Source: Gammaproteobacteria bacterium
GTDB taxonomy: Bacteria; Pseudomonadota; Gammaproteobacteria; Pseudomonadales; Pseudohongiellaceae
Reading direction: 5' to 3'
Length of the DNA stretch: 59,836 nucleotides
Assembly: GCA_024644515.1 (NCBI GenBank)
Contig: JAHEHN010000015.1
Span: 1 to 59,836 of the forward strand
Shown: positions 17,815 through 27,900 of the stretch, in pieces
Numbering within the stretch: the first letter of the stretch is position 1
Layout: the number at the start of each line of letters is the position of its first letter
The notes under the pieces: model-generated
What the model was told of the DNA's origin: nothing
Database searches by the model: none
Seen by the model: only the letters and a program-made list of their open reading frames with translations
Translations under genes and position numbers: made by a program

Positions 17815-19386
17815 GTGCAGGCAGTTGAAGACAGGTCGAAACAGACCGGGGTAGCGAAGTCGAGTCTGATTGTTTCCCTGATGACGTTTTTTTCGCGAAT
17901 ACTTGGACTGGTGCGTGAGATCGTTTTTGCCGCGGTATTCGGGGATGGGCCGGCCGCTGATGCCTTTTTTGTCGCCTTCAGAATCCCCAACTTCCTGCGG
18001 CGCCTGTTTGCCGAAGGCGCATTTTCCCAGGCCTTTGTACCGGTACTTTCTGAATACCGTAAAAACCGATCCTTTCCAGACATCAAGGCACTGGTAGATC
18101 ACGTGGCGGGTCGGTTGTCGCTGATTTTGTGTATTGTCACCGTGATAGGTGTTGTTGCTGCGCCATTGCTGGGAGGGCTTTTTGCCTTCGGGTACCTGGA
18201 TACTCCGGATAAATTTGCCTTGCTGGTGAAAATGCTGCGTATCACCTTTCCCTATATCCTGCTTATTTCACTGACCGGATTTGCCGGTTCGATTCTCAAT
18301 TCCTATGGCCGCTTTGCCGTGCCTGCAATGACACCGATCCTGTTGAATCTTACTCTGATCAGTTGTGCCTTGCTGCTAAGTCCGATGATGGCAGAACCGG
18401 TGGTGGCATTGGCCTGGGGAGTATTGATTGCCGGTTTTATCCAGTTGATGTTTCAGCTGCCATTTCTGAATCATCTGAAACTCATTCCCAGGCCCAGACT
18501 AAAGCCCAGGCATGAAGGTGTGAGCAAGGTAATTGCGCTAATGATTCCGGTCATGTTCAGTGTCTCTGTGGGCCAGATCAACCTGCTGCTTGATACTGTT
18601 CTGGCCACTGCCTTGCAGGGCGATGGCGCGGTGAGCTGGCTGTATTACTCTGACCGTCTTATGGAATTACCGCTGGGAATTTTCGCCATCGCCATCGCGA
18701 CAGTGATTCTGCCAACCCTATCCAGAATTCATGCGGCACAGGAGACAGAGCAATTTATCCAGACCCTGGACTGGAGTTTGCGCACCATTTTGCTGCTTGG
18801 ATTGCCGGCCACACTGGCCCTGATCGTGCTGGCAGAGCCGCTGATTGTCACCATTTACCAGCATGGGGCATTCGGGGCTGAATCGGTGACACCAACCGCT
18901 ATGAGTCTAAAGGCCTATGCAGTGGGGCTGTTGGGCTTTATGAGTATTAAGGTCCTGGCAACGGCCTACTTTTCCCGGCAGGATACCTCTACCCCGGTGC
19001 GCTATGCGGTGATCGCCATGGTGAGCAACATGGTGTTCAACCTGATGCTTATCATACCTTTGGCTCATGTGGGGCTGGCGCTGGCCACCTCACTGTCTGC
19101 ATTTGTTAATGCCGGGCTATTGCTGTTGGGTCTGGTTAAAACGGGGGTTTTTCACTTTCGGGTGCACTGGGTGATTTACCTGTTTCAGGCGCTTGCTGCC
19201 AATGTTGTGATGGTGCTGGTTTTGAATTTCTTCCTCTCCGGCAGCAGCCTGGAGTTATGGATTAATGCGAGCACCCTGTCGCGAATTACTAACCTGAGTA
19301 TCCTGTGTGTGGCCGGTGCGTTGAGTTATGCGCTGACATTGCTGGCATGCGGGGTCCGACCCTCCCATTTCCGTCATAGTGTTTAA
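17815..19386 (+). CDS. murJ: Lipid II flippase MurJ
   Basis: About 523 residues with some 14 transmembrane helices; MurJ moves lipid II across the inner membrane for peptidoglycan synthesis. Family motifs: SRILGLVREIVFAAVFG, ADAFFVAFRIPNFLRRLFAEGAFSQAFVPV, and later LYYSDRLMELPLGIFAIAIATVILPTLSR. The long open frame extends upstream to 17686, but that part is unlike MurJ. GTG at 17815, preceded by CGGAG, gives the normal length. It heads the conserved series murJ-ribF-lspA-fkpB-ispH. Confidence 0.94.
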   Translation: MQAVEDRSKQTGVAKSSLIVSLMTFFSRILGLVREIVFAAVFGDGPAADAFFVAFRIPNFLRRLFAEGAFSQAFVPVLSEYRKNRSFPDIKALVDHVAGRLSLILCIVTVIGVVAAPLLGGLFAFGYLDTPDKFALLVKMLRITFPYILLISLTGFAGSILNSYGRFAVPAMTPILLNLTLISCALLLSPMMAEPVVALAWGVLIAGFIQLMFQLPFLNHLKLIPRPRLKPRHEGVSKVIALMIPVMFSVSVGQINLLLDTVLATALQGDGAVSWLYYSDRLMELPLGIFAIAIATVILPTLSRIHAAQETEQFIQTLDWSLRTILLLGLPATLALIVLAEPLIVTIYQHGAFGAESVTPTAMSLKAYAVGLLGFMSIKVLATAYFSRQDTSTPVRYAVIAMVSNMVFNLMLIIPLAHVGLALATSLSAFVNAGLLLLGLVKTGVFHFRVHWVIYLFQALAANVVMVLVLNFFLSGSSLELWINASTLSRITNLSILCVAGALSYALTLLACGVRPSHFRHSV

Positions 19387-19431
19387 AGACGTGTTTGGAC
19401 AATCTTGATGTATCAGCTTGCCGCACTGGCA

Positions 19432-19437
19432 TATAAT
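19432..19437 (+). promoter_or_regulatory. Possible -10 box upstream of ribF
   Basis: A perfect TATAAT followed by AGCCGGC, 30 bp before the ribF ATG. No good -35 box lies at the right spacing, so this is suggestive only. Confidence 0.4.
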
Positions 19438-19466
19438 AGCCGGCTTTTTGTTAACAAGCAGATGCC

Positions 19467-20405
19467 ATGAGTGTTTTTTCTGATTTTCCCTCTTTCCGCG
19501 CAGTCCATCAGGGCTGTGTTGCTACCATAGGCAAATATGATGGCATGCATATTGGTCACCAGCATGTGCTAAATACCCTGTGCCGCACCGCCGCTGCCAG
19601 GGGTTTGCCGGCTGTCGTTATTGTCAGTGAACCCCACCCGGAAGAATTTTTTTCCTCTGCCAATGCCGCGCCGCGCCTGACCCCATTTCAGGAGAAAGTG
19701 GATTATCTACTTTCTTATGGGGTCAGCGCAGTATTCCGAATGACCTTTGACAATGCGCTTTGTAACCAGGCGCCGAAAGCCTTTATTCAGGAATTTCTTA
19801 TTGAGGGGCTGGGAGTGAAAGCCTTGATAGTGGGTGATGATTTTCGCTTTGGTAAAAATCGCAAAGGCGATTTTCGACTATTACAGGAAAAGGGAAATGA
19901 ACTGGGGTTTGAGGTGATTCGGGAAATTCCATTCAAATATGCCGGGCATCGGGTCAGCAGTACTTTGGTCAGGAATTGTCTGGAACAGGGAGATTGTGAA
20001 CAGGTTCGTTCCCTGCTTGGACGTTACTATAGTGTAAGCGGCCGTGTGGAGAGCGGGAAAAAACTGGGGCGTGAGTTGGGAATACCCACGGCTAATATCG
20101 ACCTGGAAGGACGCAGACTTCCAATGCATGGTATTTTCAGTGTGCTTGTTGAGTTTGAAGGGAAAACCCTGCCGGGCATCGCCAGTATTGGTTTCAACCC
20201 GACGGTAGAAAACAGCGATATTGCTAAACTGGAAGTGAATATTTTTGATTTTGATAAAGATATTTATGATAAACGCCTGGTGGTAAGTTTTGTCAGGAAA
20301 ATCAGGGATGAAATCAAATTTCCTGATCTGGAAAGCATGAAACAGCAGATGGCGCTTGATATTGAACAGGCACGGCATTCATTACAGGGTCTACAAACTG
20401 CATGA
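19467..20405 (+). CDS. ribF: Bifunctional riboflavin kinase / FAD synthetase
   Basis: A 312-residue enzyme making FMN from riboflavin and then FAD. The N-terminal adenylyltransferase domain has IGKYDGMHIGHQ (a variant of the usual GxFDGxHxGH) and VGDDFRFGKNRKGD; the C-terminal kinase domain has GRELGIPTANIDL and GIASIGFNPTV. The length matches the family. In most gammaproteobacteria ileS follows immediately; here lspA follows after 21 bp. Confidence 0.95.
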   Translation: MSVFSDFPSFRAVHQGCVATIGKYDGMHIGHQHVLNTLCRTAAARGLPAVVIVSEPHPEEFFSSANAAPRLTPFQEKVDYLLSYGVSAVFRMTFDNALCNQAPKAFIQEFLIEGLGVKALIVGDDFRFGKNRKGDFRLLQEKGNELGFEVIREIPFKYAGHRVSSTLVRNCLEQGDCEQVRSLLGRYYSVSGRVESGKKLGRELGIPTANIDLEGRRLPMHGIFSVLVEFEGKTLPGIASIGFNPTVENSDIAKLEVNIFDFDKDIYDKRLVVSFVRKIRDEIKFPDLESMKQQMALDIEQARHSLQGLQTA

Positions 20406-20426
20406 GTGTTCAGAGACGCGTAAATC

Positions 20427-20948
20427 ATGGATAGTAAGAAAGCTTCAGAGAAATCCCATAGTTTGTTGGCCTTATTCACTATTTCCGGGTTAATAGTAGT
20501 GGTCGATCAGCTGAGTAAATTCGTAAGTAATAGCAATCTGACAGAACATGTGCCGGTAGCGGTTATCCCGGGTTTTGATTTGCTGCTTGCCTATAACCGG
20601 GGTGCAGCCTTCAGTTTTCTTAATGATGCCGGTGGCTGGCAGCGCTGGTTGCTGACAGGAATCTCCATCGTGGTAAGCATTTTCCTGACGGGTTGGCTGA
20701 TTAAATTACCAAAAACCCAGAGGCTTCTTGGATTTTCCCTGGCCCTTATTCTGGGCGGCGCCGTGGGTAATTTAATTGATCGTATGCTGGCGGGTTATGT
20801 CATCGATTTTATAAGTCTGTATTTTATGGACTATCGTTTTGCTACTTTTAATATTGCTGATGCGGCTATCACTATCGGTGCCGGGTTAATGATTCTGGAT
20901 ATTTTTCTGGATTACAGGCAGACCAATGGCCGCAATGGCGCAACCTGA
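20427..20948 (+). CDS. lspA: Lipoprotein signal peptidase (signal peptidase II)
   Basis: A 173-residue membrane protease that removes signal peptides from diacylated prolipoproteins. It has four helices and both catalytic aspartate regions: GNLIDRMLAGYVIDFI and FNIADAAITIG, plus the YNRGAAFSFL segment. The pfam-typical VVDQLSKF motif is near the N-terminus. It would process the lipoproteins encoded in this window, such as the one at 1355. It sits between ribF and an FkpB-like gene. Confidence 0.95.
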   Translation: MDSKKASEKSHSLLALFTISGLIVVVDQLSKFVSNSNLTEHVPVAVIPGFDLLLAYNRGAAFSFLNDAGGWQRWLLTGISIVVSIFLTGWLIKLPKTQRLLGFSLALILGGAVGNLIDRMLAGYVIDFISLYFMDYRFATFNIADAAITIGAGLMILDIFLDYRQTNGRNGAT

Positions 20949-20964
20949 GACCGGTTTTTAGACC

Positions 20965-21507
20965 ATGGAAAAAATTACACTTAACGACATCACTCTGGAT
21001 AATCAGGACGTCAACGCTGGGCAGAAGCCAGCGACAGTTCATGAGTTGGCAGACTATGCGGATGACCAGGTAGGACCGGGAAAGCAGGTCTCCTTGAATT
21101 TTGAACTTGCATTGGCGCCAGGGGAAATCATCGACAGCAACTTTGATCAGGCGCCAGCGCAGTTTAGCGTGGGCGATGGCAATCTCCTGCCAGGGTTTGA
21201 ACTGTCCATGTTTGGTATGCGTGCCGGTGAAGAAAAAACACAGCTGATACCGGCGCTTCAGGCCTTCGGGCAGCCGCGGGAGGAAAATATTCACAGTTTT
21301 CCGCGTTACAGATTTCCGGCAGATTTAGTCATGGAGATTGGCCTGATGATAAACTTCACCGACAGTGGCGGAAATGAACAACCGGGCATGATCAGTAAAT
21401 TTGATGCCGACAAGGTAGAGATTGATTTCAATCATCCACTGGCGGGCAGAGATATTCAGTTTCGGGTCAAAATTCACGCGGTATCCCCCAGTGAAACTTC
21501 GCTGTAG
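20965..21507 (+). CDS. fkpB: FKBP-type peptidyl-prolyl isomerase, SlpA/FkpB-like
   Basis: A 180-residue protein of the SlyD/FkpB branch: FELALAPGEIIDSNFDQAPAQFSVGDGNLLPGFE at the FKBP core, an insert-in-flap segment with FPRYRF, then FDADKVEIDFNHPLAGRDIQFRVKI, the family's end. The first 35 or so residues before the FKBP domain have no clear match and make it longer than E. coli SlpA (about 149). Position between lspA and ispH is the conserved one for this gene. Confidence 0.9.
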   Translation: MEKITLNDITLDNQDVNAGQKPATVHELADYADDQVGPGKQVSLNFELALAPGEIIDSNFDQAPAQFSVGDGNLLPGFELSMFGMRAGEEKTQLIPALQAFGQPREENIHSFPRYRFPADLVMEIGLMINFTDSGGNEQPGMISKFDADKVEIDFNHPLAGRDIQFRVKIHAVSPSETSL

Positions 21508-21525
21508 CCGGGGTAAAAGGAAACC

Positions 21526-22524
21526 ATGAACGCAGCAGACAATTCAGCAGGTACCCCATTACTGATAAATCTGGCCAATCCGCGAGGGTTTTGTGCCGGT
21601 GTTGATCGTGCCATTGATATTGTCAATCGGGCCCTGGATATCTATGGGCCGCCCATATATGTTCGTCATGAAGTGGTACACAACAAAACTGTGGTGCAGT
21701 CACTGCGCGATCGTGGTGCTGTGTTTGTGGATGAGTTATCTGATGTTCCCTCGCAGGACACTGAAGGAAACCCTTCCATCGTCATCTTCAGTGCTCATGG
21801 TGTATCTCAGCATGTAAAAGATGAAGCTGATGACCTTGGGTTGCGGGTATTTGATGCAACCTGTCCCCTGGTAACGAAAGTTCATCTGGAAGTGGTCAAG
21901 TACAGTAATGCGGGGCGCGAGTGCATCCTTATTGGTCATGCTTTTCACCCGGAAGTAGAAGGCACTATGGGCCAGTACGATACCAGTAATGGCGGCTGTA
22001 TCTATTTGGTGGAATCAGAAGACGATGTCCAGAACCTTGTTGTTAAAGATGACAATAACCTGGCATACGTAACCCAGACGACGCTATCAATGGATGATAC
22101 TGCGCGCATAATTGATGCCCTGCATGAACGCTTTCCCAATATTGCCGGACCCCGTAAAAAGGATATCTGTTATGCCACCCAGAACCGTCAGGATGCAGTG
22201 AAGCAACTGGCTCTGGAGAATGATCTGGTACTGGTGGTTGGCTCTCCCAATTCCTCAAATTCAAACCGCTTAAAGGAACTGGCGGAGCGCATGGGCAGCG
22301 AGGCTTACCTGATAGACCATGCCGGAGAGATCAAGGAAAGCTGGTTTAACGGTAAACATGCAATAGGCGTAACAGCCGGTGCATCAGCCCCGGAAGTGCT
22401 GGTCAGGGAAGTGATCGAAAGACTTGTTGAAATGGGTGGGCAAGAACCAAAGGAGATGCATGGGGTGGAGGAAAATATAGTTTTTTCCATGCCCAGAGAA
22501 TTGAAGGTCCAGGAGTCGGCTTAG
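21526..22524 (+). CDS. ispH: 4-hydroxy-3-methylbut-2-enyl diphosphate reductase
   Basis: A 332-residue iron-sulfur enzyme for the last step of the MEP isoprenoid pathway, producing IPP and DMAPP. The three cluster cysteines are in [23 protein letters not shown] and [22 protein letters not shown] and VTAGASAPE are also typical. An AAGGA site precedes the ATG. It ends the murJ-ispH series and converges with the pilR remnant 11 bp away. Confidence 0.96.
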   Translation: MNAADNSAGTPLLINLANPRGFCAGVDRAIDIVNRALDIYGPPIYVRHEVVHNKTVVQSLRDRGAVFVDELSDVPSQDTEGNPSIVIFSAHGVSQHVKDEADDLGLRVFDATCPLVTKVHLEVVKYSNAGRECILIGHAFHPEVEGTMGQYDTSNGGCIYLVESEDDVQNLVVKDDNNLAYVTQTTLSMDDTARIIDALHERFPNIAGPRKKDICYATQNRQDAVKQLALENDLVLVVGSPNSSNSNRLKELAERMGSEAYLIDHAGEIKESWFNGKHAIGVTAGASAPEVLVREVIERLVEMGGQEPKEMHGVEENIVFSMPRELKVQESA

Positions 22525-22535
22525 GAAATTACTGA

Positions 22536-23972
22536 TTATTCGATACCGAGTTTTTTCAGCCGATAACGAAAAGACCTGAAAGTCATTCCCAGTTTTTTGG
22601 CGGCAGCGGTTTTGTTCCAGCGTGTTTCTTCCAGCGCTTTTTTAATGGCAGCGGTTTCGATTTCTTCCAGATGTTTTTACAGGGAAAATTCTTCACTGGT
22701 TTCAAGCTTGTTCTCTATGTTCGCTGTAATCGTTCCCGTCTCTTGCAACTTCGCTGGCGAGGTTTCAGACAGGCTTTCAGCAGCCGTAGGATCATCCTCC
22801 AAAGGTGAAATCAGTTCAGGAAGGTCTGTTACCTGAATTGAATTGTTCTCAGCCATGGCGAGTGAGCGTTGCAAAATATTCTCCAGTTCCCTGACATTGC
22901 CAGGAAAGCTGTAGGCCTGCAGGCGTGAAATAGCCGCATCAGATATGCTGGCTTTTTCCATGCCATTTTCTCTGGCCAATATATCAAGGTAATGGGAGGC
23001 CAGTTGCGGAATATCATCTTTGTGTTCTCTTAAACTGGGGACTTTTAGCTCAATCACATTGATTCGGTAATAAAGATCCTGCCGTAAATTTCCTTCTTCA
23101 ACTTCACGGGCAAGGTTCTTGTGAGTAGCGCTGATCAGACGCACATCAACAGGAATTTCAGTTTCCGAGCCAACTGGTCTGACAGATTTTTCCTGTATGG
23201 CCCTGAGTAATTTAACCTGCATATGCAGGGGTAAGTCGGCGATCTCATCAAGAAACAGACTGCCGCCATCTGCAGCCTGGAACAAGCCGGGCTTATCGCT
23301 ATGAGCACCGGTAAAACTGCCTTTCTTGTGACCAAAAAACTCACTCTCCATAAGCTCTGTAGGTATAGCGCCACAGTTAATAGGCACAAAATCTTTATCC
23401 CGACGTGGTCCCTGGGCATGGATGGCTCTTGCCACCAGTTCTTTTCCGCTACCGGATTACCCGCTGATGAAAACAGGTGCCTGGCTGCGTGCCAGTTTGA
23501 TGATCTGCTCTTTTAACCTGGAGATTTGCGGGGATTCTCCGATTAAATTGAGTTGGGTGTAAGGTATTTGTTCAGCTTTTGTGGGTAATTCATGCTCCAG
23601 TTTCAGGGCAGTACTCACCATTTCGCGCAACTTTCGGATGTCTACTGGATTGGAAACGAAGTCGAAGGCCCCGGATTTGAGCGCGCTGATTGCCGTTTCC
23701 GTGCTGCCATGGGCGGTAATTACTGCAACGGGGATATGCGGGTAATCACTCTGAATTTCTCGGACCAGTTCAATGCCATTGCCATCAGGCAATTTCATGT
23801 CGGTCAGGCACAGATGGAAATCGTTACTGTTCAGGTGATTTCTGGCTTCTTCAAGATTACTGGCAGACAACGTTGACAGGTCCATTCTCCCAAGAGTGAT
23901 TTCCAGGAGCTCCCTGATATCAGGCTCATCATCAACGATTAATACTTTGTGGCTCATGTTTTGATGTGTCAA
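22536..23972 (-). pseudogene. pilR: Broken pilR-like sigma-54 response regulator
   Basis: Reading through gives about 478 codons with the full PilR layout: receiver (VLIVDDEPDIRELLE, phospho-Asp in LTDMKLPDG), sigma-54 AAA+ domain (GSFTGA, FLDEIADLP) and a Fis-type helix-turn-helix (TRWNKTAAAKKLGMTFRSFRYRLKKLGI). Two in-frame TAA codons interrupt it. One at 23457-23459 replaces the Glu of the Walker A motif (GESGSGKE expected); one at 22677-22679 falls just before the DNA-binding domain. The conserved receiver Lys is also replaced (FVSNPVD for FVSKPVD). Product, if any, would be a receiver fragment only. It lies downstream of the broken pilS gene. Confidence 0.88.
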
Positions 23973-24028
23973 CTTATGGATCAGTTTCAGGAATAAACGG
24001 TAAATTTAACCCCGGGCTCAAGTCCGGA

Positions 24029-25664
24029 TCAAATCAAATTCTTGTCAGGATTGGCAAAGTTTATCTGGAATGTACTTTTGCCCTTGTACTCAGGCTGATA
24101 GGACAAACGTCGCATATTTCCCGGCAAATAAACAGACCAAGACCGGTGCCCGACTGTTCAGTGGTAAAAAATGGCTCGAATATTTGCGCAGTAAGTTCTT
24201 CAGGAATACCTTTGCCGTCATCCATGATATGCATTTCGGGGTTTCCATCTATGTCACTATTTTTTACTTCAATAATGATATGCCTTGATCCTGTTGCCTT
24301 TTCGCTATAGCGCAAGCCATTTTCACACAGATTGGTAAGTACCTGTTCCAATTGTCCGCTATTGAAAAGCACAGTCATGTCTTTTGGTGAAACCTCACAT
24401 TCTATTTCTATGGGAACTGCCATGGAATTGGTGAACTTTGTAACAAACTGATTCAACCACCCCAGTATTGGAAACTGTGCCATGTCCTCGGCCTTATTGC
24501 GGGATAAGTCGAGGATACTTTCAATGATTCTGTTTACCCGTTCTGAATGGGTACTGATTATCTCCAGTAAACGCTGATCACCTTGCTGGATTTCCTCAGA
24601 TTCGTTAAGCAGCTGGCTGGCATGTGATATTGCTCCAAGCGGATTTCGAACTTCATGGGCGATGCTTGCAGTAAGACGACCAAGAGACATCATTTTCAAT
24701 TGCTGTGCACGACTGGTTAATAAGGAAAAGTCCTCAATAAAAATAAGAATATTGGAATCTGCTCCAGGGTTCAGATAGGAAAACGTTGCCTGCAGATCAG
24801 TAGAGCTTTCATTCAGTCGAAAGGGGGGGCTTTTATATTGTTATCGTTCATCCAGTGCTGGAGTTGTGAAAAAAGAATCTGAGGCAGGCGCGTTCCGCTG
24901 TCTTCAATATTGGCCTCGTCTTTATCTTTTGTGTCGGAAAGCTGCAGAAATCTGTTGGCGGCAACATTAATAGTAAGAATAATCCCTTCCGGGGTAACCA
25001 CGAGAATACCTGTGTGCATGCGTTCGATAATCTGGTTATTCATTTCCTGCAGGGATTTGATGTTTTTTTCCTGCTGTCGGGCAAGCAGCTCGTTTTGCCT
25101 GATTTTTCCGCCGAGGTACTGCAGTGACCAGGATACGGCAAACAAGCTTAAACCCAGCAGGCCGGCCTGGACAAAATAGACGATGCCATCATCAATAATC
25201 AGGTAAAGGTAAACCTCACTATAAATCGCGAGAATAGAGCCCACTGCAGCGAAGAAAGTACTAAGGCGTGATCGAAAAAGAAGGCTGCCTGCAGCGACAG
25301 GAACGATTAGCAGGTTCGCCATACCACTACTTACACCACCAAAGGTATAGCTGATGAGTATGATGAAGACGATGTCGATTAGAATGACGCTGATAAATTG
25401 CGAAGTCAGCAGGCCTTTGCTTTGGGGAAGCAGCACGCGGAAGAAAACAATGGCATTAAATGCCATGTAAATCACCACAACGTTAACAAACAGATCAGGG
25501 TTAATAGTGCCAAGCGTTGAGGTTAATGATCTGAAGAAAAAGCTGATCAGCAGAATCAGTGACAGGACGAAGCGGTAGATATTGTAAACATCAAAGACAC
25601 GTTGATCTTGCTGTTGCGTCAGATTTTTCAGAGACGTGTCAGTTTTGTTTTTAGTGAGAGGCAT
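24029..25664 (-). pseudogene. pilS: Broken pilS-like sensor histidine kinase
   Basis: The 5' part encodes six N-terminal helices and a PAS-like segment typical of PilS, then ends early. A run of seven G at 24824-24830 (C on the coding strand) is one base short: with eight, the frame continues through FSYLNPGADSNILIFIEDFS into the kinase part. That part has the intact H-box SIAHEVRNPLGAISHA, an N-box region and GTGLGLFICREI. The 3' end is scrambled again after FICREIC: the expected ending (SYQPEYKGKSTFQINFAN) lies in another frame, consistent with a small deletion near 24105-24115. The remnant closes at TGA 24029-24031. PilS normally phosphorylates PilR to drive type IV pilin expression. Confidence 0.85.
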
Positions 25665-25741
25665 GGGAAAGAATCAGGAAAGACTCAACAGGCCGGCTTT
25701 CGGTAAACGCAGATGGTCCGCCTGCAAATTGACGGATACAA

Positions 25742-25984
25742 TCAGTCATCACCGGAAAGATAGTTTTCTTTGTGTTTTTCGCTACAAAACCACAGCTTTT
25801 CATGGGATACCGCTTTTTGCTCTGGCACATGAACCGAGCAATACTCGCAAAGCACGATATTGCCCTGTTCCAGTTTGCCGCTTTCTTTTTTGTTCATTTT
25901 TGCCTGTTTGGCCAGAAAGTTCTTGATCAGACGCCAGAACATCCAGATCACCACAGCAAAAATTGCAAGTCTGATTAATCCCAT
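25742..25984 (-). CDS. PP0621 family zinc-ribbon protein
   Basis: An 80-residue protein with one N-terminal transmembrane helix (LIRLAIFAVVIWMFWRLI) and a C-terminal zinc-binding region: CEYCSVHVPEQ, then HEKLWFCSEKHKENYL. This architecture matches the small PP0621-type family, commonly found next to pilS in Pseudomonas and relatives. The function is unknown. It is upstream of the pilS remnant and divergent from nadE. Confidence 0.8.
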   Translation of the reverse strand: MGLIRLAIFAVVIWMFWRLIKNFLAKQAKMNKKESGKLEQGNIVLCEYCSVHVPEQKAVSHEKLWFCSEKHKENYLSGDD

Positions 25985-26165
25985 AAAATTCTTTATAATT
26001 AGTGTCTGTAGGCAGACAATACCGCACCTCTATGACAATATCTATAGAGGCCGCTCAGGTGTCCATGCCTTTTATATTCCTTTTAATGTGTTTTAGCTGG
26101 CATCCTGCAGATGTCAAAATTATTATACGCTTTCACTGTAAAACAGGTTTTTAAAATCCCGACCT

Positions 26166-27818
26166 ATGGCAAATCATAATACCCTGAACGTAGTAATGGC
26201 CCAGGTGAATCCACTGGTGGGTGACATCCCGGGAAATGCCGAGCTCATCATTAAAACGGCAGAAAAAATTCTGGCTCAGGGCCGGCCTGATGTCATTGTC
26301 TTCCCGGAGCTGGTACTTACTGCCTATCCTCCTGAAGATCTGTTATTAAGAGCCAGTCTGGACATCAGAATCGAGTCGGCTCTGGACGCCATCAAGGCAT
26401 GTAAGTTCGATAGCCATCTGGTTATTGGATACCCCGGCAGGGATGAGGGGCGTCTATACAATATGCTTTGTGTTATTTACCAGGGCAATACGCTTGCCAC
26501 CTATAAAAAACAGATTCTTCCCAACTATCAGGTTTTCGACGAGAAGCGTTATTTTACTACCGGTTCCCAGGCCTGTGTATTGAGGATCAATAATATTCCG
26601 ACAGGTTTCACTATTTGCGAAGATCTTTGGGAGCCAGGTCCAATGGCGCAGGCTAAAGCAGCCGGTGCCGAATTAATGATCAATATAAACGGCTCTCCCT
26701 TTCATATAGATAAATATCACAGCAGGCTGGGTGCATTACATGCCAGACAGCAGGAAGCCGCATTGCCGATTATTTATGTAAACCTGGTGGGTGGTCAGGA
26801 TGAGCTGGTGTTTGATGGCTGCTCCATGGCTGTTGATGGTGATGGCAGCGTCAGGGTGCTTGCTCCAGCCTGTGAAGAGAGCCTGACAAGCGTTCATATC
26901 AAACATGATGGTGAGGTCGTCACTATCGCAGATGGCGATATAACTCCTGTAGCGGCGAAAGAGGCGTTGATATACAGAGTACTGGTACTAGGCCTGCATG
27001 ATTATGTTATCAAGAATGGATTTTCGGGGATTGTGCTTGGGCTTTCCGGCGGTATCGATTCTGCCCTGACCCTGGCTATTGCGGTTGATGCTCTCGGCAG
27101 TGACAGGGTGCATGCTGTCATGATGCCGTTTAAATATACCTCTGACATGAGTATTGAAGACGCGGCCAAGCAGGCAGAAAATTTTAATGTAAATTATCGG
27201 GTTATCCCTATTGAAGACGTCTATGAAGGCTTTATGTCCAGTCTGGAGCAGGAGTTCGCCGGTACCGCCGTAGATCTGACCGAGCAGAATCTGCAGGCAC
27301 GATGCCGCGGTGTGATGCTGATGGCAATTTCCAACAAAAAGGGATACCTGGTACTTACCACTGGTAACAAAAGTGAGATGGCAGTGGGGTATTCCACCCT
27401 GTATGGCGATATGGCCGGTGGTTTTGATGTGCTTAAGGATGTGCCGAAAATGCTGGTGTATTCCCTGTCACGTTACAGGAACACTGTTTCTGCCGATGTT
27501 CAGGCTGAAATGATACCGGCCCGTATTATTGAGCGACCGCCATCCGCAGAATTGGCACTTGATCAGGTGGATGAAGATAATCTTCCCCCTTATGAGATTC
27601 TTGACCAGATACTTGAGCTTTATATTGAAGGTGATGAAAGCGCTCATGCAATCATCGAAAAAGGTTTTGATCATGATACTGTTATGCGAGTATTGAGACT
27701 GGTTGACCTGAATGAATATAAACGCCGCCAGGCACCCGTAGGGGTGAGAATCAGTAAAAAGGGCTTTGGCAGGGACCGGCGTTATCCGATAACCTCGGGC
27801 TGGAAGCTGGGGAAATAA
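26166..27818 (+). CDS. nadE: Glutamine-dependent NAD+ synthetase
   Basis: A 550-residue two-domain enzyme. The N-terminal nitrilase-type amidase (about residues 1-260) carries Glu in VFPELVLTAYPPEDLL, Lys in YKKQILPNY and Cys in FTICEDLWEPG, releasing ammonia from glutamine. The C-terminal synthetase has the PP-loop GLSGGIDSALT, TGNKSEMAVGYSTLYGDMAGG and FGRDRRYPI, amidating deamido-NAD+. Length matches the family. Short tandem repeats follow its stop codon. Confidence 0.95.
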   Translation: MANHNTLNVVMAQVNPLVGDIPGNAELIIKTAEKILAQGRPDVIVFPELVLTAYPPEDLLLRASLDIRIESALDAIKACKFDSHLVIGYPGRDEGRLYNMLCVIYQGNTLATYKKQILPNYQVFDEKRYFTTGSQACVLRINNIPTGFTICEDLWEPGPMAQAKAAGAELMININGSPFHIDKYHSRLGALHARQQEAALPIIYVNLVGGQDELVFDGCSMAVDGDGSVRVLAPACEESLTSVHIKHDGEVVTIADGDITPVAAKEALIYRVLVLGLHDYVIKNGFSGIVLGLSGGIDSALTLAIAVDALGSDRVHAVMMPFKYTSDMSIEDAAKQAENFNVNYRVIPIEDVYEGFMSSLEQEFAGTAVDLTEQNLQARCRGVMLMAISNKKGYLVLTTGNKSEMAVGYSTLYGDMAGGFDVLKDVPKMLVYSLSRYRNTVSADVQAEMIPARIIERPPSAELALDQVDEDNLPPYEILDQILELYIEGDESAHAIIEKGFDHDTVMRVLRLVDLNEYKRRQAPVGVRISKKGFGRDRRYPITSGWKLGK

Positions 27819-27822
27819 AACT

Positions 27823-27848
27823 CAAGTCACAAGTTTCGAGTCACAAGC
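27823..27848 (+). repeat. Short tandem repeat abutting the nadE stop
   Basis: Two loose copies of GAGTCACAAG-like units begin five bases after the nadE stop codon. The same CAAGT-rich words, in the same orientation to the gene, follow three other genes in the window (at 36768, 49126 and 49310). Confidence 0.5.
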
Positions 27849-27900
27849 AAGGTGGCGGGTAACATTAATATGAAAAACGGTGCGGTAACAGCGAGGGGCT

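Noticed and set aside
22677-23435. Intact stand-alone sigma-54 activator gene starting at an internal Met.
   Set aside because: It would lack most of Walker A and the DNA-binding domain; it is the middle of the broken pilR.
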